Source: Bromus sterilis
Lineage: Eukaryota; Streptophyta; Magnoliopsida; Poales; Poaceae
Length of the DNA stretch: 64,000 nt
Direction: 5' to 3'
Assembly (NCBI GenBank): GCA_950022295.1
Contig: OX465598.1
Coordinates: 64,960,001 to 65,024,000 of the forward strand
This document shows, one piece after another, positions 45,638 to 57,700 of the stretch; positions within the stretch are counted from its first letter, which is position 1; each line of letters starts with the position of its first letter. A program made the position numbers and the translations under genes. The notes beneath the pieces were generated by a model, which was not told the origin of the DNA, made no database searches, and worked only from the letters and a program-made list of their open reading frames with translations.

Positions 45638-48600
45638 TGATGGTGGATATATCTCCCCTCGTTGGTTACCCCAAGTGCATGGTGAGATGTAGGATAGCGG
45701 CAAATTTCCCTCGGTGAAGATACCAAGGTTTGTCTCCAGTAGGACTCCGGAGATGATAAGTAGGTGTTGATGGCTTCTCGCCCCTTCGTTGGTTTCCCCA
45801 AGTGTAAGGTTGAGATGTAGTGCAGCAGCAGTTTTTCCTCGGTGAAGATACCAAGGTTTGTCTCCAGCAGGACTCCAGAGATGATAAGTAGGTATCAGCG
45901 GCGCAACTGACGCGGACCTGCACACAGACACAAATAACTTTGTTCCCAACGAAGTTCAGAGAGGTTGTCAATCTCTCCGGTCTTGTTGTTTACAAAGGAT
46001 AAAATGCAAGGGATAATGATAGCAAATAAAAGCGGTAAAGTAAATGTAGAATGAAAACAGTGATAAGGATATGGACCGGGATACGTGATGTTCGCTAGTG
46101 ATGTCTCTCTCCCAAAAGACGATAAAATTGCTATGCGAGGTAAACAAATTACAGAAAGGCAATTGACAGGATTATGAACGCACCGCAATGCTAACTATGC
46201 TACAAAAGAAAGGAAGAGGTTCAAAAGCACGGGCAGTACGCCAAAGTAAGTAGACCGAAATTCATCTGCATCTACTACTAATCATCCACCTTGAGATATC
46301 TATCCAGAACATCTCGCTGGTATTAAGTTGCGAGCCCCACCCAAAGTGTAAACCCAAAGCAACAGACAACTGCATTAAAAAGAACTTTGCGTAAAGTAAA
46401 CAATCCTTGCAACCGCGGTTACAAGCACCGTTGTTTTCCCCCTTGTGGCAACAGCACATCCCCTAGACTCATGTTTCTGTCACTCAAGCATGTCATCGGG
46501 GAGGCATGAACCCACAATCTAGCACAACACTCCCTCTTGGAGTCACTACCTACTACTTGGCCAAAGCAATAAACAACAATGGAGAGCATGCAAGAATTAC
46601 TTAGGAACAAAAATATAAGAGATAAAAACCAAATATATTACTCTATCACAATCTGAACATAATCTCATAATCCATCAGATCCGATCAAACTCAACATAGC
46701 AATAGCAGAAATATTACAAAGGTGCCTCGATCATGTAGGGAAGCTCACGAGGTCTAAACAATGAAGATCAAAGAGGGGAGGAGAACATCACATAGCTACT
46801 GATCACGGACCCATGGCCCAAGGAAAACTACTCACGAGACATCCGGGGAGCATCCATGGTGGAGAGGAGACTCCCGGAGGTCAATCCTCCCTCCGGCAGG
46901 GTGCCGGGAAGAGGTCTTCTGGTGCTCCCGATCTTCGGAAGCGCGGCGGCGGCGGAACAGGGGCAAGTTCGCGGAATAGGGTTCCTCTTCTGGAGTTTTC
47001 CCGTGAAGGGGGATAAATAGGCGAAAGGGGGCAGCCAGAGGTGGGCCAGGGCCCCCAGGCGCCCCCCTGGCGCGACCAGGGGTGGAGCCGCGCCAGGTGG
47101 CCACCTGGGCCCCCCTGGCTCCCCTCTGGACCCTCCCGGGCTCTTCTCGAAGCTTCCGTCATGCTGATTTTTTATCTGAATTTTCCCGATTTTTTCTGGC
47201 ACTTTTTATATGGGGGAAAAACTGAAATAGAAAAACAGCAGAAAACAGGAACTGGCACTGGGGTGCACTGAGTTAATAGGTTAGTCCAAATATGATCAAA
47301 AATGTATAAAAGTGTATCTAGATCATAGCAATATCACACAAAACATGCATGGAGCAAGCAGAAATTATCGATACGTTTTGGACGTATCAGGTGTCAGCGG
47401 CGCAACTGACGTGGACCTGCACACAACACAAATAACTTTCCTTCCCAACGAGTACAGAGAGGTTGCCAATCTCTCCGGCCTTGTTGTTCACAAAGGATCA
47501 ACGCAACAGATAATAATGATAATGGTAGCAGCTAGAAAGTAAAAGCAGGAAAATAAATAAGCGTGTAAACAGTATTGAGAATATGGACCGGGATCCCGTG
47601 ATGTTCACTAGTGATGTCTCTCTCCCAAAAGACGATAAAACCGTTATGCGAGGGAAACAAATTACAGCTGGGGAAATTAACAGGATTAAAAACGCACCGC
47701 AATGCTAACTATGCTATAAAGAAAGGACGAGGCTCAAAAGCATGGACGGTACGCTAAAATAAGTAGACCTAAATCTAACTGCATCTACTACTAATCATCC
47801 ACCTTGAGATATCTATCCAGAAAATCCCGCTGGTATTAAGTTGCGAGCCCCACCCAAAGTGTAAACCCAAAGCAACAGGCAACTGCATTAAAAAGAACTT
47901 TGCGTAAAGTAAACAATCCTTGTAACTGTGGTTACAAGCACCGTTGTTTTCCCCCTTGTGGCAACAACACATCCCCTAGACTCAAGTTTCTGTCACTCAA
48001 GCGTGTCATCGGGGGGCATGAACCCACAATCGAGCATAACGTTACCTCTTGGAGTCACTACCTACTACTTGGCCAAAGCAATAAACAGCAAAGGAGAACA
48101 TGCAAGAATTACTTAAGAACAACAATATCAGAGATAAAAACCAAATATATTACTCAATCACAATCTGAACATAATCTCATAATCCATCAGATCCCAACAA
48201 ACTCAGCATAGCAACAGCAGAAAATTACATATTTGCCTCGATCATGTAGGGCAGCTCACGAGGACTAAGCCATGGGGAACACAGAGGGGAGGAGAACATC
48301 ACATAGCTACTGATCACGGAGCCATGGCCCAAAGGAAACTACCCACGGCACATCCGGGAAGCGTCCATGGTGGAGGGGAAGCTCCCGGAGGTCAATCCTC
48401 ACTCCGGCAAGGTGCCGGGAAGAAGTCTGCTGGCGCTCCCGATCTTGGAAGCGTGGCAACGACGAAATAGAGGCGAATATATAGGCGAAGGGGGGCAGCC
48501 AGGGGGCCCACAAAGGGTCCAGACGCCCCCCAGGCGCGGACAGACCCTAGGCCGCGCTAGGTGGCCGCCTGAGTCCCTGGAGGTGGCTCTGTGGCCCCAC

Positions 48601-48854
48601 CAAGGTGATTCCGGAAGGTTCCGTAACGCTGATTTTTTATCTGATTTTTCCCGAATTTTTTGGTGCACTTTTAATATGGGGGAAACCTGAAATAGAAAAA
48701 CAGCAGAAAACAGGAACTGGCACTGTGGTGCACTGACTTAATAAGTTAGTCCAAATATGATCAAAAGTGTATGAAAGTGTATCTAGATCATAGCAATATC
48801 ACACAAAACATGCATGGAGCAAGCAGAAATTTAAGATACGTTTGGGACGTATCA
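45638..48854 (-). mobile_element. Solo LTR 'C2' (TGATACGT family) inside solo LTR E, interrupted by C1
   Basis: The ends are TGATGGTGGATATATC and TTTGGGACGTATCA. The flanks are GACAC (45633-45637) and GGCAT (48855-48859), consistent with a 5-bp duplication that has since suffered two transitions; the uninterrupted LTR at about 3190-3200 reads CCGACACGACGCAG. Without C1 and one GGTGT it is about 1590 bp. Confidence 0.82.
45768..47389 (-). mobile_element. Solo LTR 'C1' (TGATACGT family) inside C2, same orientation
   Basis: This 1622-bp copy starts TGATGGCTTCTCGCC and ends TTGGACGTATCA, with exact target duplication GGTGT at 45763-45767 and 47390-47394. C1 and C2 look like a tandem repeat at first sight, but the duplication shows one inserted into the other. 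The GC-rich block 46813-47150 and its ORFs correspond to the block at 23040-23400 in copy B. Confidence 0.9.
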
Positions 48855-51395
48855 GGCATGACGTAGTCCTACCTAGGCTCATCAGAGAGGTCCCCGGCGG
48901 TCTAAAGTCCTAAGCGCTTGGGGGTCTTGGGTCGTCGCCCCTCGCACTCCGGGTCGTTGTGCGCCAGGTGATTCCACGCAACTCTTCCAGGATGCGGATC
49001 GACCTAACCACAATGCTGAACTGGACGTCTTTTAGAGTTTTCAATAGAATGTACGCCACCGAGGGGCCCACACCTGTTATCCCGTGTGGATGTAGCGCGT
49101 ATAGGGCACGTCGACCCACTCAAGACATCCACTTGACCCATTTAAGCATTATTATTATCTCGCGGGTCAATCGTTATCGTTGTCCCGACTTACTAACACA
49201 ACGGACAACGAACAACAGCTAGGACCACCGCTCACCGAGGCCTGCCCCTGTTGTCCCGTCAAAGCACGCGGTTACCAACAAGGTGAACCGTCTCCTTACC
49301 TTATCTCGTGTGTGCTCCTGGAGGAGATCGACTTTTGTGGTTTGGTATCTCACGGCCAACGACCAAGGACCAGGCCCACGATGGTATCCGCCTGTCCTGC
49401 CGTCCCGATACAATACCTCTCGTGGGCACCGTTGGGTCACCCGACTACTTACTTTTAAGGACACTAGTTGATTCAGGTGCCTACCATCAAGTGAAACCAG
49501 GAGGAATCACCCTCGATGGTACACTTGAAGTGGTTCGACAGAGACATCAGCAGGAATGAACTAAAGAGGAATATCCTCGTATCACCCCGGTGATGCTACG
49601 CTACCGAGCCGATGACGAGAGTGAAATACGAGTCCATCCACTCGTAAGTCAAACTTGAAGTGACTCGGCAGATTCTCGCCATTGTAGGTTCCCTTGGGCG
49701 TCTGCTCTGTACCGTACCCGTTGCAGCAATTTAAATCGTTTGTATTCCGCGTTCACTCCCAAGAGTGATCGCGACTCGATTACTAAACCTAGTTGACTAA
49801 CATTGCGCAGGGCTAACTGCTGAATATTATATTTATATACTAGGCAACATAGGATAAGGAAGGTACATCAAGGGGCGACAATGACAGGCTAAGCAATTGA
49901 ATAGGTAAGAAACGTAGCAGCATCAATGCCTAGTGCAATAGATAAATATAGATAGATAGGTGATATCTGGGAGAGGGGATGGGGCGCTGCTTGCCTGGAA
50001 GCTTGGTAGCAAGAGACTGGTCGTCGACGTAGTAGTCGTTCACAGGGGGGCAACGACAGCGGTCGCATCGTTTATCGAAGAATAAGGGGGAAAAACAATA
50101 AATACACATCAACAATAGCAACACAGATGAAAGACATGGCAATCGTGCGTGCACTGCAGTACCAAGCCCACATCCTAATCGCGCATGCACTGCAGTGCAC
50201 GCCGGCGGTTGGAGCAAGGGGGCAGGAGCGTGGCCACGCGGGGCGCGCACGTCCTGACGCGACTGCAGGTGAGTAGGCAACAACACCGCATCACACGGGG
50301 ACAGGGAGCAGGGCGCAACCACGGAGGCACGGCGGTAGTCGGAGCCACGTCGGGGAGGGGCTACAACGGTGATTCAACGAGGGAAATAGGGGGAATCGAC
50401 GGGAAGCTCACAGTGGAGCGTGAGGAGGTGCTCGGGGAGGCCGGAGAAGGCGTGCTGCGGCGGCAATCGTCACCGAGGTGCCGCGGCGGTCGGCGGAGGA
50501 ACCGGTCCTATTCCGGCGAGGCAGTGGCCTCCGGCCCGAGCTCGAGGGTGGAGGCGACCTGGACGGCACCGGCGGGGCTCTTGGACATGCGCAGGTGGCT
50601 CGGGGTGGCCTTTGGCCGCGTCCACGACGAGGCGGTGGCGACGGCGTCGGGCGGTCGTGGAGGAGGCAGAGTAGGACGACGGCGCAAGGGAATGAGAAGT
50701 GGGGGAGGGGTGTTAGGGTTTCCAAAGGGGGGGGGGGGGCTCGGGGTCTTATCCCCGCTGGCAAGTCGTGGATGACTTCCACGGCGGCACGGCCGGTCTG
50801 GCCGGCGTGGATGCGTACCACGACGCCATGGTGAGCAGTGGGAGGAGGGAGAAGGAGGTGGGGAATGGGCTGGGCTGCAGGTGGGCTGCACTGTGCACTT
50901 GTTGTACTGGGTCAGTGGGCTCAATTCCTCTTTATCTTTTCTATCTTTTCTGTCAGCCTTGTGCTTCTGTTATATTTGGTTTAGCTAGTATATGATTTTT
51001 ATAAAATGTGCCAAGTGTTCCTTTATTATAGCTACATGAAATGTTGATGCCACAAAAAGTTTGGTTGAGAAGTAAATTCAATTAAAGTTCCATTTGAATA
51101 TGCAACGAGTAAAATGGGCTGTTTTGGCACTGTTTAGAATTTTTTAAGATATTTAACTGTTGTAATAAATATTCTTAACATGGTATGTTGATCTACTGAC
51201 TTTTAGGCATTTTAAAAAATTGATTGCATAATTTTTGGCTTCACTTTAATTTCCAATATCATATTTAAATTTCAACTATCATATTTAAATTTCAACTTGA
51301 GTTATATTTTTTTAATGCATTTTTAATGATGAAAAACATGCTAACATGGCATATTATTTAGGCTAACAAAGTGATTAGTATTTGGGGGCGTTACA

Positions 51396-52225
51396 TGGCG
51401 GTTGTTGGCCCCTCTGCTGCATGTCGGGCGAGAAGCCGACCATTAGCACCGCTTTGAGGTCGATGGGCCAATCCACGACCATGGATGGCATCGGAGTGGC
51501 GACCTCTGGTGAGTCATCGCGAGTTGAGTTGGGGACACAGGGCGTCGGCGTCGCTGTCCATTGGCCCATACATGGACGATGATCCAGACCCCGGTACACG
51601 TACCCTTGGTGGCTGAGCATGCGAGAACATCGAGCTCAATGCAGGCGTAGCGGTGGTCGCCGCCATGGCAGCGACCAAGGTTGATGTTTGGCTAGAAAAC
51701 ATAAACATGGCGTTGAGGACGTTAACGGTGGGAGATTCAGCGGCCACGGTGGCCTCCGCGACAACCTCATCATCCTTATTTTTCGGTGCGGCGGCCATGG
51801 TCGGCCTTCGCCTTCTTCCTCCGGCCGTTTCTCTTGGCGATCTCTTCGACCAGGGCCACAAGCTCATTGGGGGTGTGTTGCACCTTTGGTTTGCTGGTGC
51901 CATTCACGATGGAGCGGTGGTGGGGCTCAGTTGGGACAACGGCGACGGGAAGCGCGCCGGCCATGGCGTGAGTGGGAGGAGAATTGGGGAATGGAAGGGA
52001 CGGGAAATGGGGACACCGACATGCGAGCCAGGGAGGACATCTGTTGCATGTCCATGTGGACCCAAATCGTTCCCAAATTTGGTCTACAAATGGGTCGTGG
52101 CGGACCAAAAGACTTACAGTGACCCGTTTGGATCGCCCTGTTGGGCCACGATTTTTGTCTGCGAGGATCCAACGGAGGTCAGCGGACCAAATGGGGACAT
52201 TTGGGTTATCCCGTTGGAGTTGCCC
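51396..52225 (-). mobile_element. PIF/Harbinger-like DNA transposon fragment
   Basis: On the minus strand the terminus reads GGGCAACTCCAACGGG with TAA outside it (TTA at 52226-52228), the pattern of grass PIF/Harbinger elements with TTA/TAA target sites. Internally the minus strand carries MAGALPVAVV... with a basic KRNGRRKKAKA stretch and a second Ala-rich frame (51903-51514), reminiscent of the Harbinger accessory ORF1. No DDE transposase is visible. The other end is missing; the solo LTR E at 44710-51395 probably inserted into this element. Confidence 0.5.
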
Positions 52226-52572
52226 TTAGGTCTTGTGCAATGTAAAGTGCTTAGTAAAATAAATTGATTTTTTTTCTATTCCACCTATGCTTATTGTTAC
52301 ATGGAGGGTGCCTATTTGAACGTCTATCTCTATAACTAAGTATCAATGCTTGACAAAAATTTGATTTGTTTTTAAGCACCTTGCAATGTACAAGATCCTA
52401 GTGCAGTTTCACAAAATAATAATGACAACAAATGTTGTTAAACATTAATAGTATCTTTAGGGAGTTACGTTAGGCGCGGTATGTGTGCTTATGTCTTTTT
52501 TTTCTGTTAGAATGAACTATCATAATGATTACATTAGTTTGGCCCCGAAGAGTCCAAAACATTTATTAAATA

Positions 52573-52653
52573 CGTCCTCCATTTTAAAATAAGTGTCGCT
52601 GATTTAGTACAAGTTACACTAAATCAGCGACACTTCTTTTGGGACGAAGGAAG
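52573..52653. mobile_element. Stowaway-like MITE, 81 bp
   Basis: Near-palindromic element CGTCCTCCATTTTAAAATAAGTGTCGC ... GCGACACTTCTTTTGGGACG, flanked by TA on both sides (52571-52572, 52654-52655). The inner arms GTGTCGCTGATTTAGT are perfectly inverted. Confidence 0.85.
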
Positions 52654-53169
52654 TATAAGCCAGAGAAATTACAGATTGTAGAGAAGGACACACCAGAGAG
52701 TAAATTACAGATCGGTTCCTAAACTTAGCAAGGAGGACCATAAAACGAAAAGAGATTGCAATAAGGTTCACAGCGATGCTTGCTACCTCTGAACTAGGTG
52801 ATTGTTGGTCTCTGGGTGCAAGGGTTTATCGGATAGCTACATTTATTTTAAAGTGGTGGTTTGTAAAATTAATCAAACCAAAATCAGTTTACATAGAAGG
52901 AAATATTATGAGTATCTGCATACAAAAGTAAGATAATCTTTGGTCCCCAACTGAATAAATGAGGTTGTCAGTCTCACTAACATTGCTAGTTACAAGAATT
53001 TAATACGAGTGTGATAAATAAATAGTTTACAAAAAGACATTAAAATAGTGTGATTTCTTTATACTTGAAACTAATCACGATAATCTTTTCGTAATTATAT
53101 TTGGTAGAGCTTTTGTAAATACTTTGGAGGAGATAAGGAAATTATATTTGGTTGATTGTCAAAAATGAA
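52654..53169. other. Degraded repeat DNA, possible old LTR
   Basis: AT-rich sequence. CCCAACTGAATAAATGAGGTTGTCAGTCTC near 52948 faintly resembles the Athila-type LTR segment seen at 45950-45980. Too diverged to assign firmly. Confidence 0.35.
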
Positions 53170-54210
53170 ATTTTTATGTTGAATTTGGAGGAGATAAGGC
53201 TACTTTTAATTTCTCTAAGTTCACTCCTCAATATCATGCTAAATACTTGCCTTGCATAGATGGAATATAATGAATTACTTCAATTGTTGTTCCACCTATT
53301 TATCCTTTAGAACATTGTTGGAACATGAATATGGATGAAATATGCAGACAATTCTAGAAATAGAAGAATATTTATTTATACAACCACCATTGCTTAAATA
53401 TAATTTTCATGTGAAACTTTAGGAGATCCTGAACCTCTTAAAGGTGATCCTGTTTTTTGAAATTTAACCTTTATCTAATACACTAAAATATACATATTTG
53501 AATAAGAAAAGGATATATCATGTTATTATTGATGCTAACATTTGAGTGCACGAAGAAGAAAGATTACTGATCATCCTTAGAAAGCATGTCGGTGTAACTG
53601 GCTACACTTTTGATGATCCCAATGGCATTAGTCTTACTCTATATATGCATCGGATTCATATATATGGAACCCTATTCTAAGACCATTACCGATCATCAAC
53701 ATCGTTGAAGTCCTAAGATTAAGGATGTGGTAAGAACATAAATTCTTAAACTCTTAGAAATGGGTATAATCTATCATATATCTGATAGTAAATGAGTATG
53801 TAATGTTCATTGTGTCCATAAGATTGTTTTTTATTAATGATAGAAACAAACTTATCCCTTAAAAAATAATTACTGGTTATATGATGTGTATTGACTATAG
53901 AAAATTAAATAAATCTACAAGCAAAGATCATTACACCTTGCCTTATATTGATCAAATGAATAAATAATTGTCTAAGTATAATCCTTTTGTTATCTTGATG
54001 GTTATTTCGATTTCTCTCAAATAGGTGTTTATCCTAAAGATTAAGAAAAAAAATGGCCTTTTCTTGTTTTTTTGGAACCTTTTTTTATAGATGTCTGCCT
54101 TTTGGTTTATGTAATGCATTTGCTATCTTTCAAAGATGTACGACTGGCATTTTTTTAATAATTTTTGTGAGAAAATCATGAAAGTGTTCATGGACGAATT
54201 CATTGCCAAT
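53170..54210 (+). pseudogene. Highly degraded Athila-type gypsy pol relic (protease to RT)
   Basis: Reading across frames on the plus strand gives family-typical pieces: LRKHVGVTGYTFDDPNGIS (from 53595), TGYMMCIDYRKLNKSTSKDH (from 53876), HYTLPYIDQM and DGYFDFSQI. Near 54170 there is FCEKIMKVFMDEF, where the RT catalytic pair Asp-Asp appears as Asp-Glu. Many stops and indels interrupt it. It is much older than the elements at the left of the window. Confidence 0.8.
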
Positions 54211-54480
54211 GGACTGGCTGTAATTCTAGCATTTACCAGCCCATTATAACACCCTACCCAACACACTCTATATAAGCTGAGGAGGGGCATTAGGCCGAGG
54301 TTAGAAACTCACATGTAATCTCTTATGCTCAAGAGTAGTGCCACCACACATGACTAGGATATTACCTCCATTGCCGAGGGCACAAATCTGTATGCATCCT
54401 TGTGTGTACTCTCATCTACATCTTTTACCAAACAAGACACACTGCTTTAGTACCCCTACAAGTACGGCGAGGAATATAAC
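54211..54480 (+). repeat. LTR-like fragment, family unknown
   Basis: TATATAAGCTGAGGAGGGGCATTAGG (from 54269) followed by AGGATATTACCTCC and GAGGGCACAAATCTGTATG has the look of an LTR R/U5 region, with a TATA box then a leader. It abuts the RT relic without a natural junction, so it is a truncated piece. Confidence 0.4.
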
Positions 54481-55136
54481 CACAACCATGAATATCTTAC
54501 AACTATAATTTAATGAAAAATAATTAATCATATACAATATATTTTTCATATTATTAATCAAAATATTCATATTTATATAAGTAGTCTCATAAAAATGTAT
54601 TGCAATTAGTTTTGTGCTATGCGTGGGGTATCATTAGTTAAGAAAAACAACCATGCAAATAAGAATCAACAAAAAAAAACTTTCTATTGCTATGTTAACA
54701 TTTATTGCGGCGTGAGAGCAATTGCATCAAGATATATTCAGTAAAGAAAATGGGCCAAAACAATGTGGGAAACACACTTTCCTTTTCTTGGGAAATAACA
54801 TTGTTTAGATGAAGACCTTTTATTACTTTTTAAACATTCAACCATCAAATATAGAACCAGATAAGTATCACAAGAGATCAATTTATAGTTTTTTTTTTAC
54901 ATAAAGCATAACATGTCTTGTTATATGTTTACCATTTTGATGTAATGTAGTGTAGGCATGGTTGAACTTTATCGCTCTAAACATATATTAAAAAGTTCAT
55001 GGCATTCCACCGGACGCCGGGGTGCAGTAGCCCATCTGGTCAATGGTCCTTGGAGATATCATTAAGCATGCTATCACTTATATAATACATGGGGAAGAGG
55101 TAATATTTAGTTATGTAAAATCTGATGTAAACAAAA
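54481..55136. other. AT-rich intergenic DNA, nothing recognised
   Basis: Low-complexity AT-rich sequence with no ORF, repeat boundary or RNA gene that I can support. Confidence 0.4.
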
Positions 55137-55138
55137 TA

Positions 55139-55261
55139 CTTCCTCCGTACAAAATAAGTGTTGTAGATTTGTTTAGACATGAATGTATCTAGATTTAATT
55201 TTACATCTAGATACATCCATATCTAGATAAATTTATGACACTTATTTTGAGCTGAAGGGAG
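55139..55261. mobile_element. Stowaway-like MITE, 123 bp
   Basis: The ends CTTCCTCCGTACAAAATAAGTGT and ACACTTATTTTGAGCTGAAGGGAG are inverted. The centre is the palindrome ATGTATCTAGAT...ATCTAGATACAT. TA flanks lie at 55137-55138 and 55262-55263. Confidence 0.88.
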
Positions 55262-55432
55262 TACAACCTTTAGAGTCAATAAGGTAATACGATTTATTTA
55301 TGTCAAAAACAAATAAATCTGCCAAAACTATCATCGAAGGGGAATGAGACATGTGGAAACTTTGTTCCGATGAAACATGCAGAACTCGCCCTGCAATCCC
55401 TGAAAATATCGTATAGTGCGGCTTTTCTTATA

Positions 55433-56846
55433 CTCCCTTCTTTCAAAATTACTTGTCGTACAGATTAATAAAAATGAATATATCTAAAACTAAAATACAT
55501 ATAGATGGTGGAACATTCGTCCCCCACCCCCCACCCCCGCGTCGTCTCTGTTAGGCGACTCGGGTGGGTTCCCCACCAGCGTCGCCGAGCCACCTCCCCC
55601 ACCCACCTTCCCCGCTTCCGCCGGCATACGACTCCCGCTCGGCCTCCTCGTCTCCGTTGTAGTCCCCCCTGCCGCGCCTCCCTTTGACTGCCTCCGTTTC
55701 GTGGACAGATCTGGATGCGCCGCCTTCACGCACCACTGTTGGCCGCCGGCCGTGGTGGTCACTGCGGTGGCCTGCTCGGCAGGCTCCTGCTCGCCTAGCC
55801 CCGGCTGTGATGGGACCTTTCGCTGCCTCCACCCCCTGTGTCGTCGCCTCAACCCTCTCCGGCTGCGCCTCCACCCCCTGCCCGCCTTCGTACTCACCAT
55901 CTCCACCTCGGTACTCGCCCCCCTTCGACTGCGTTTGGCTGGCGGCTCACCGTTGACAGAGGTTCTACAGGAGAAATCCTGCTAACCTATATCAGCTGAC
56001 CATGCCGCGGCTACCCGTCGTCGCTTACCGCCTTGGGGGCGTGGCTCATGTGCTCTTTCTGTCATTTGGTCCGAATTCGCACATCAACGACTTTGCAGAT
56101 CTTTGCGAATTTAATCGGTATGTGCTCCAGGAGAATGCCATGTGACGTCGTCGTCTTAGGACGCCGACTACCTTCTTGAAGGCGTCATTAGGGAGCTTTC
56201 CGTCGCCAGTCATCGACCTTGCCTTTGATGGTTGGTCAATCCTTTGTTCAGCTTGCTCAAGACCCTCTCATGCTTGTCGTATGCTATGACGAGCTTCGTG
56301 CTCTTCGTGTTATCTCGGTTCATCTTTGCTTAACTACGATACAATGATGCCTCCCCACCTTGTTAATCGTGTCGTTTTGTTGTGGCGGAGTTTCCAGTCA
56401 AGGTTCCCGATGGGCACTCGGTGATTGGTGTTGCTCCTTTATTGTGCCAAGGAGTTGGTACGCACGCCGGTGTGGTGCGTTAGGATAGTTGTTTAGTGTT
56501 GGTATTGTAACCCCTCGATGACATACCACTTCCACTCGGCCTTCATGGTGTTGGTCTCTCGGTTTGCTAGCTAGGTAGTTCCTTCTTCGGGGCGTTCATA
56601 TGTTCTCACCCTATGTAATCTTCCTCTTGTGCGGTTTTTTGGCCCAGTTTTCCTTATAAACGGGGTCAATTTGTTAAGATTTTCGATCCAGTTTTTTTAT
56701 AAACTGAATCATTTTGAGCAATATATTCAGGTGGAGATTCTCTTTTCCCCGGTGACCGTTCAAAAAAAAATACATATATACTTTTCGTTAAAAAGCCATA
56801 TATATACATCCATTTCTAAGATAAGTAATTTTGGGTTGAGGGAGAG
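55433..56846. mobile_element. Stowaway-like MITE split by a retroposon
   Basis: The left arm CTCCCTTCTTTCAAAATTACTTGTC (55433) and the right arm GATAAGTAATTTTGGGTTGAGGGAG (ending about 56844) are inverted counterparts. TA lies outside on each side. The arms are separated by the 1.26-kb insertion at 55504-56767; without it the element would be of ordinary MITE size (about 140 bp). Confidence 0.8.
55504..56767 (+). mobile_element. Poly(A) retroposon with 11-bp target duplication inside a MITE
   Basis: It is flanked by AAATACATATA at 55493-55503 and 56768-56778 and ends in CCGGTGACCGTTC followed by an A-run, the signature of LINE-type retroposition. The 5' half is GC-rich with short frames on both strands (55684-55956 plus, 55490-55906 minus) and the 3' half is mixed. 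No reverse transcriptase or endonuclease is seen, so it is a 5'-truncated LINE, a large SINE-like element or a retroposed transcript. Chance ORFs are not called as genes. Confidence 0.7.
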
Positions 56847-56847
56847 T

Positions 56848-57700
56848 ATGCTAGTATGATTTTAAACTGCATACGGAGTGACCTGGAGACGATGAATGGT
56901 CATTGGTTGTTGATCTAGGTTGGTTTTGAATGTGACTGAATTTTAAGGGAAAACAACAAAGTTAATCTCATAGTGGCCAAGGAATGATTAATATGAGCAG
57001 TATCTGTCGGTTTGTTCAAGATTTCGTAAACCTAGATCAAGGTCAAGATGGCAACCTGTACAACTCATATACTCCTTATTCTACTCAGAATTGTGATGAA
57101 TCATGCATGCATGGACCATGCGGTTCATTTATATATGTTGTCACCGGAACTTTCAGGATCATTAGGGGTCCGACAGGAGTGACATGTCAATCTGGCTCAC
57201 AGATAGGATCATGCATGGGGGCTCTGTCTAATACAGATTGGTAGAGCGCACTAAATAATCAGATTATGCGTCCCATCTATCCCATCAAGCGATAAGGAGG
57301 AATAAGACCCTGCCGATTTGCATAGGGGTGCACTTTTCTAACCTATCTTGGGATACCAAAACAATCCATCTGGTGTCCCATCTGAATCTGAAAAGAAAAC
57401 TGCAGTTTTGTTTTTAAATAGATAATTGAGCTCTACAGCCATAACTTGCCCATCCACAAAAAGTCACCTGAAAAGCTCAAGTAATTAATTTTTTTTGCAG
57501 GTTCAATAAAAATATTGCAAATTATTTCGGGCCATTAGAAATAAAATGAACGCATTTTCTGAATGTTCTGAATAATTTTGAGAGTTTCCTTCAATTCCCA
57601 TGTGTTTTTATAATGTATTTACAAAAAGAAATCAGAGTGTTCAATTCACGAATGTTAGTAACTCCAATATAGTATTTTGTTTTTTTTTTGTAAAAAATAC
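56848..57700. other. Intergenic DNA, nothing recognised
   Basis: AT-rich sequence. An 86-codon plus-strand frame (56984-57244) has no recognisable domain, start context or homologous feature and is treated as chance. Confidence 0.4.

Larger units (their letters stand above)
44710..51395 (-). mobile_element. Solo gypsy LTR 'E' (about 3.46 kb without its nested insert)
   Basis: It starts TGTGACACCC and ends GGGCGTTACA. The flanks are CGGCG (44705-44709) and TGGCG (51396-51400), a target duplication with one C/T difference. No PBS or gag adjoins either end, so it is a solo LTR. It shares with the LTR at 2270-6551 the start region (GTGTACAGTAATCATACAC), the block around AGCTAGGCCTATCGAAGACTAGCATCTTC, and the block ending in GGTGAACCGTCTCCTTACCTT. 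It is interrupted at 45638-48854 by a TGATACGT-type insertion. ORFs within it (for example around 50185-50924 and 49180-49560) are chance frames in GC-rich LTR. Confidence 0.85.

Noticed and set aside
45768..48854. Apparent tandem duplication of a 1.6-kb unit
   Set aside because: The exact GGTGT target duplication around 45768-47389 shows an insertion of one solo LTR into another, not a tandem duplication.
50185..50924. 196-codon plus-strand and overlapping minus-strand frames
   Set aside because: They lie inside solo LTR E in its GC-rich block, conflict on both strands and have no domain.
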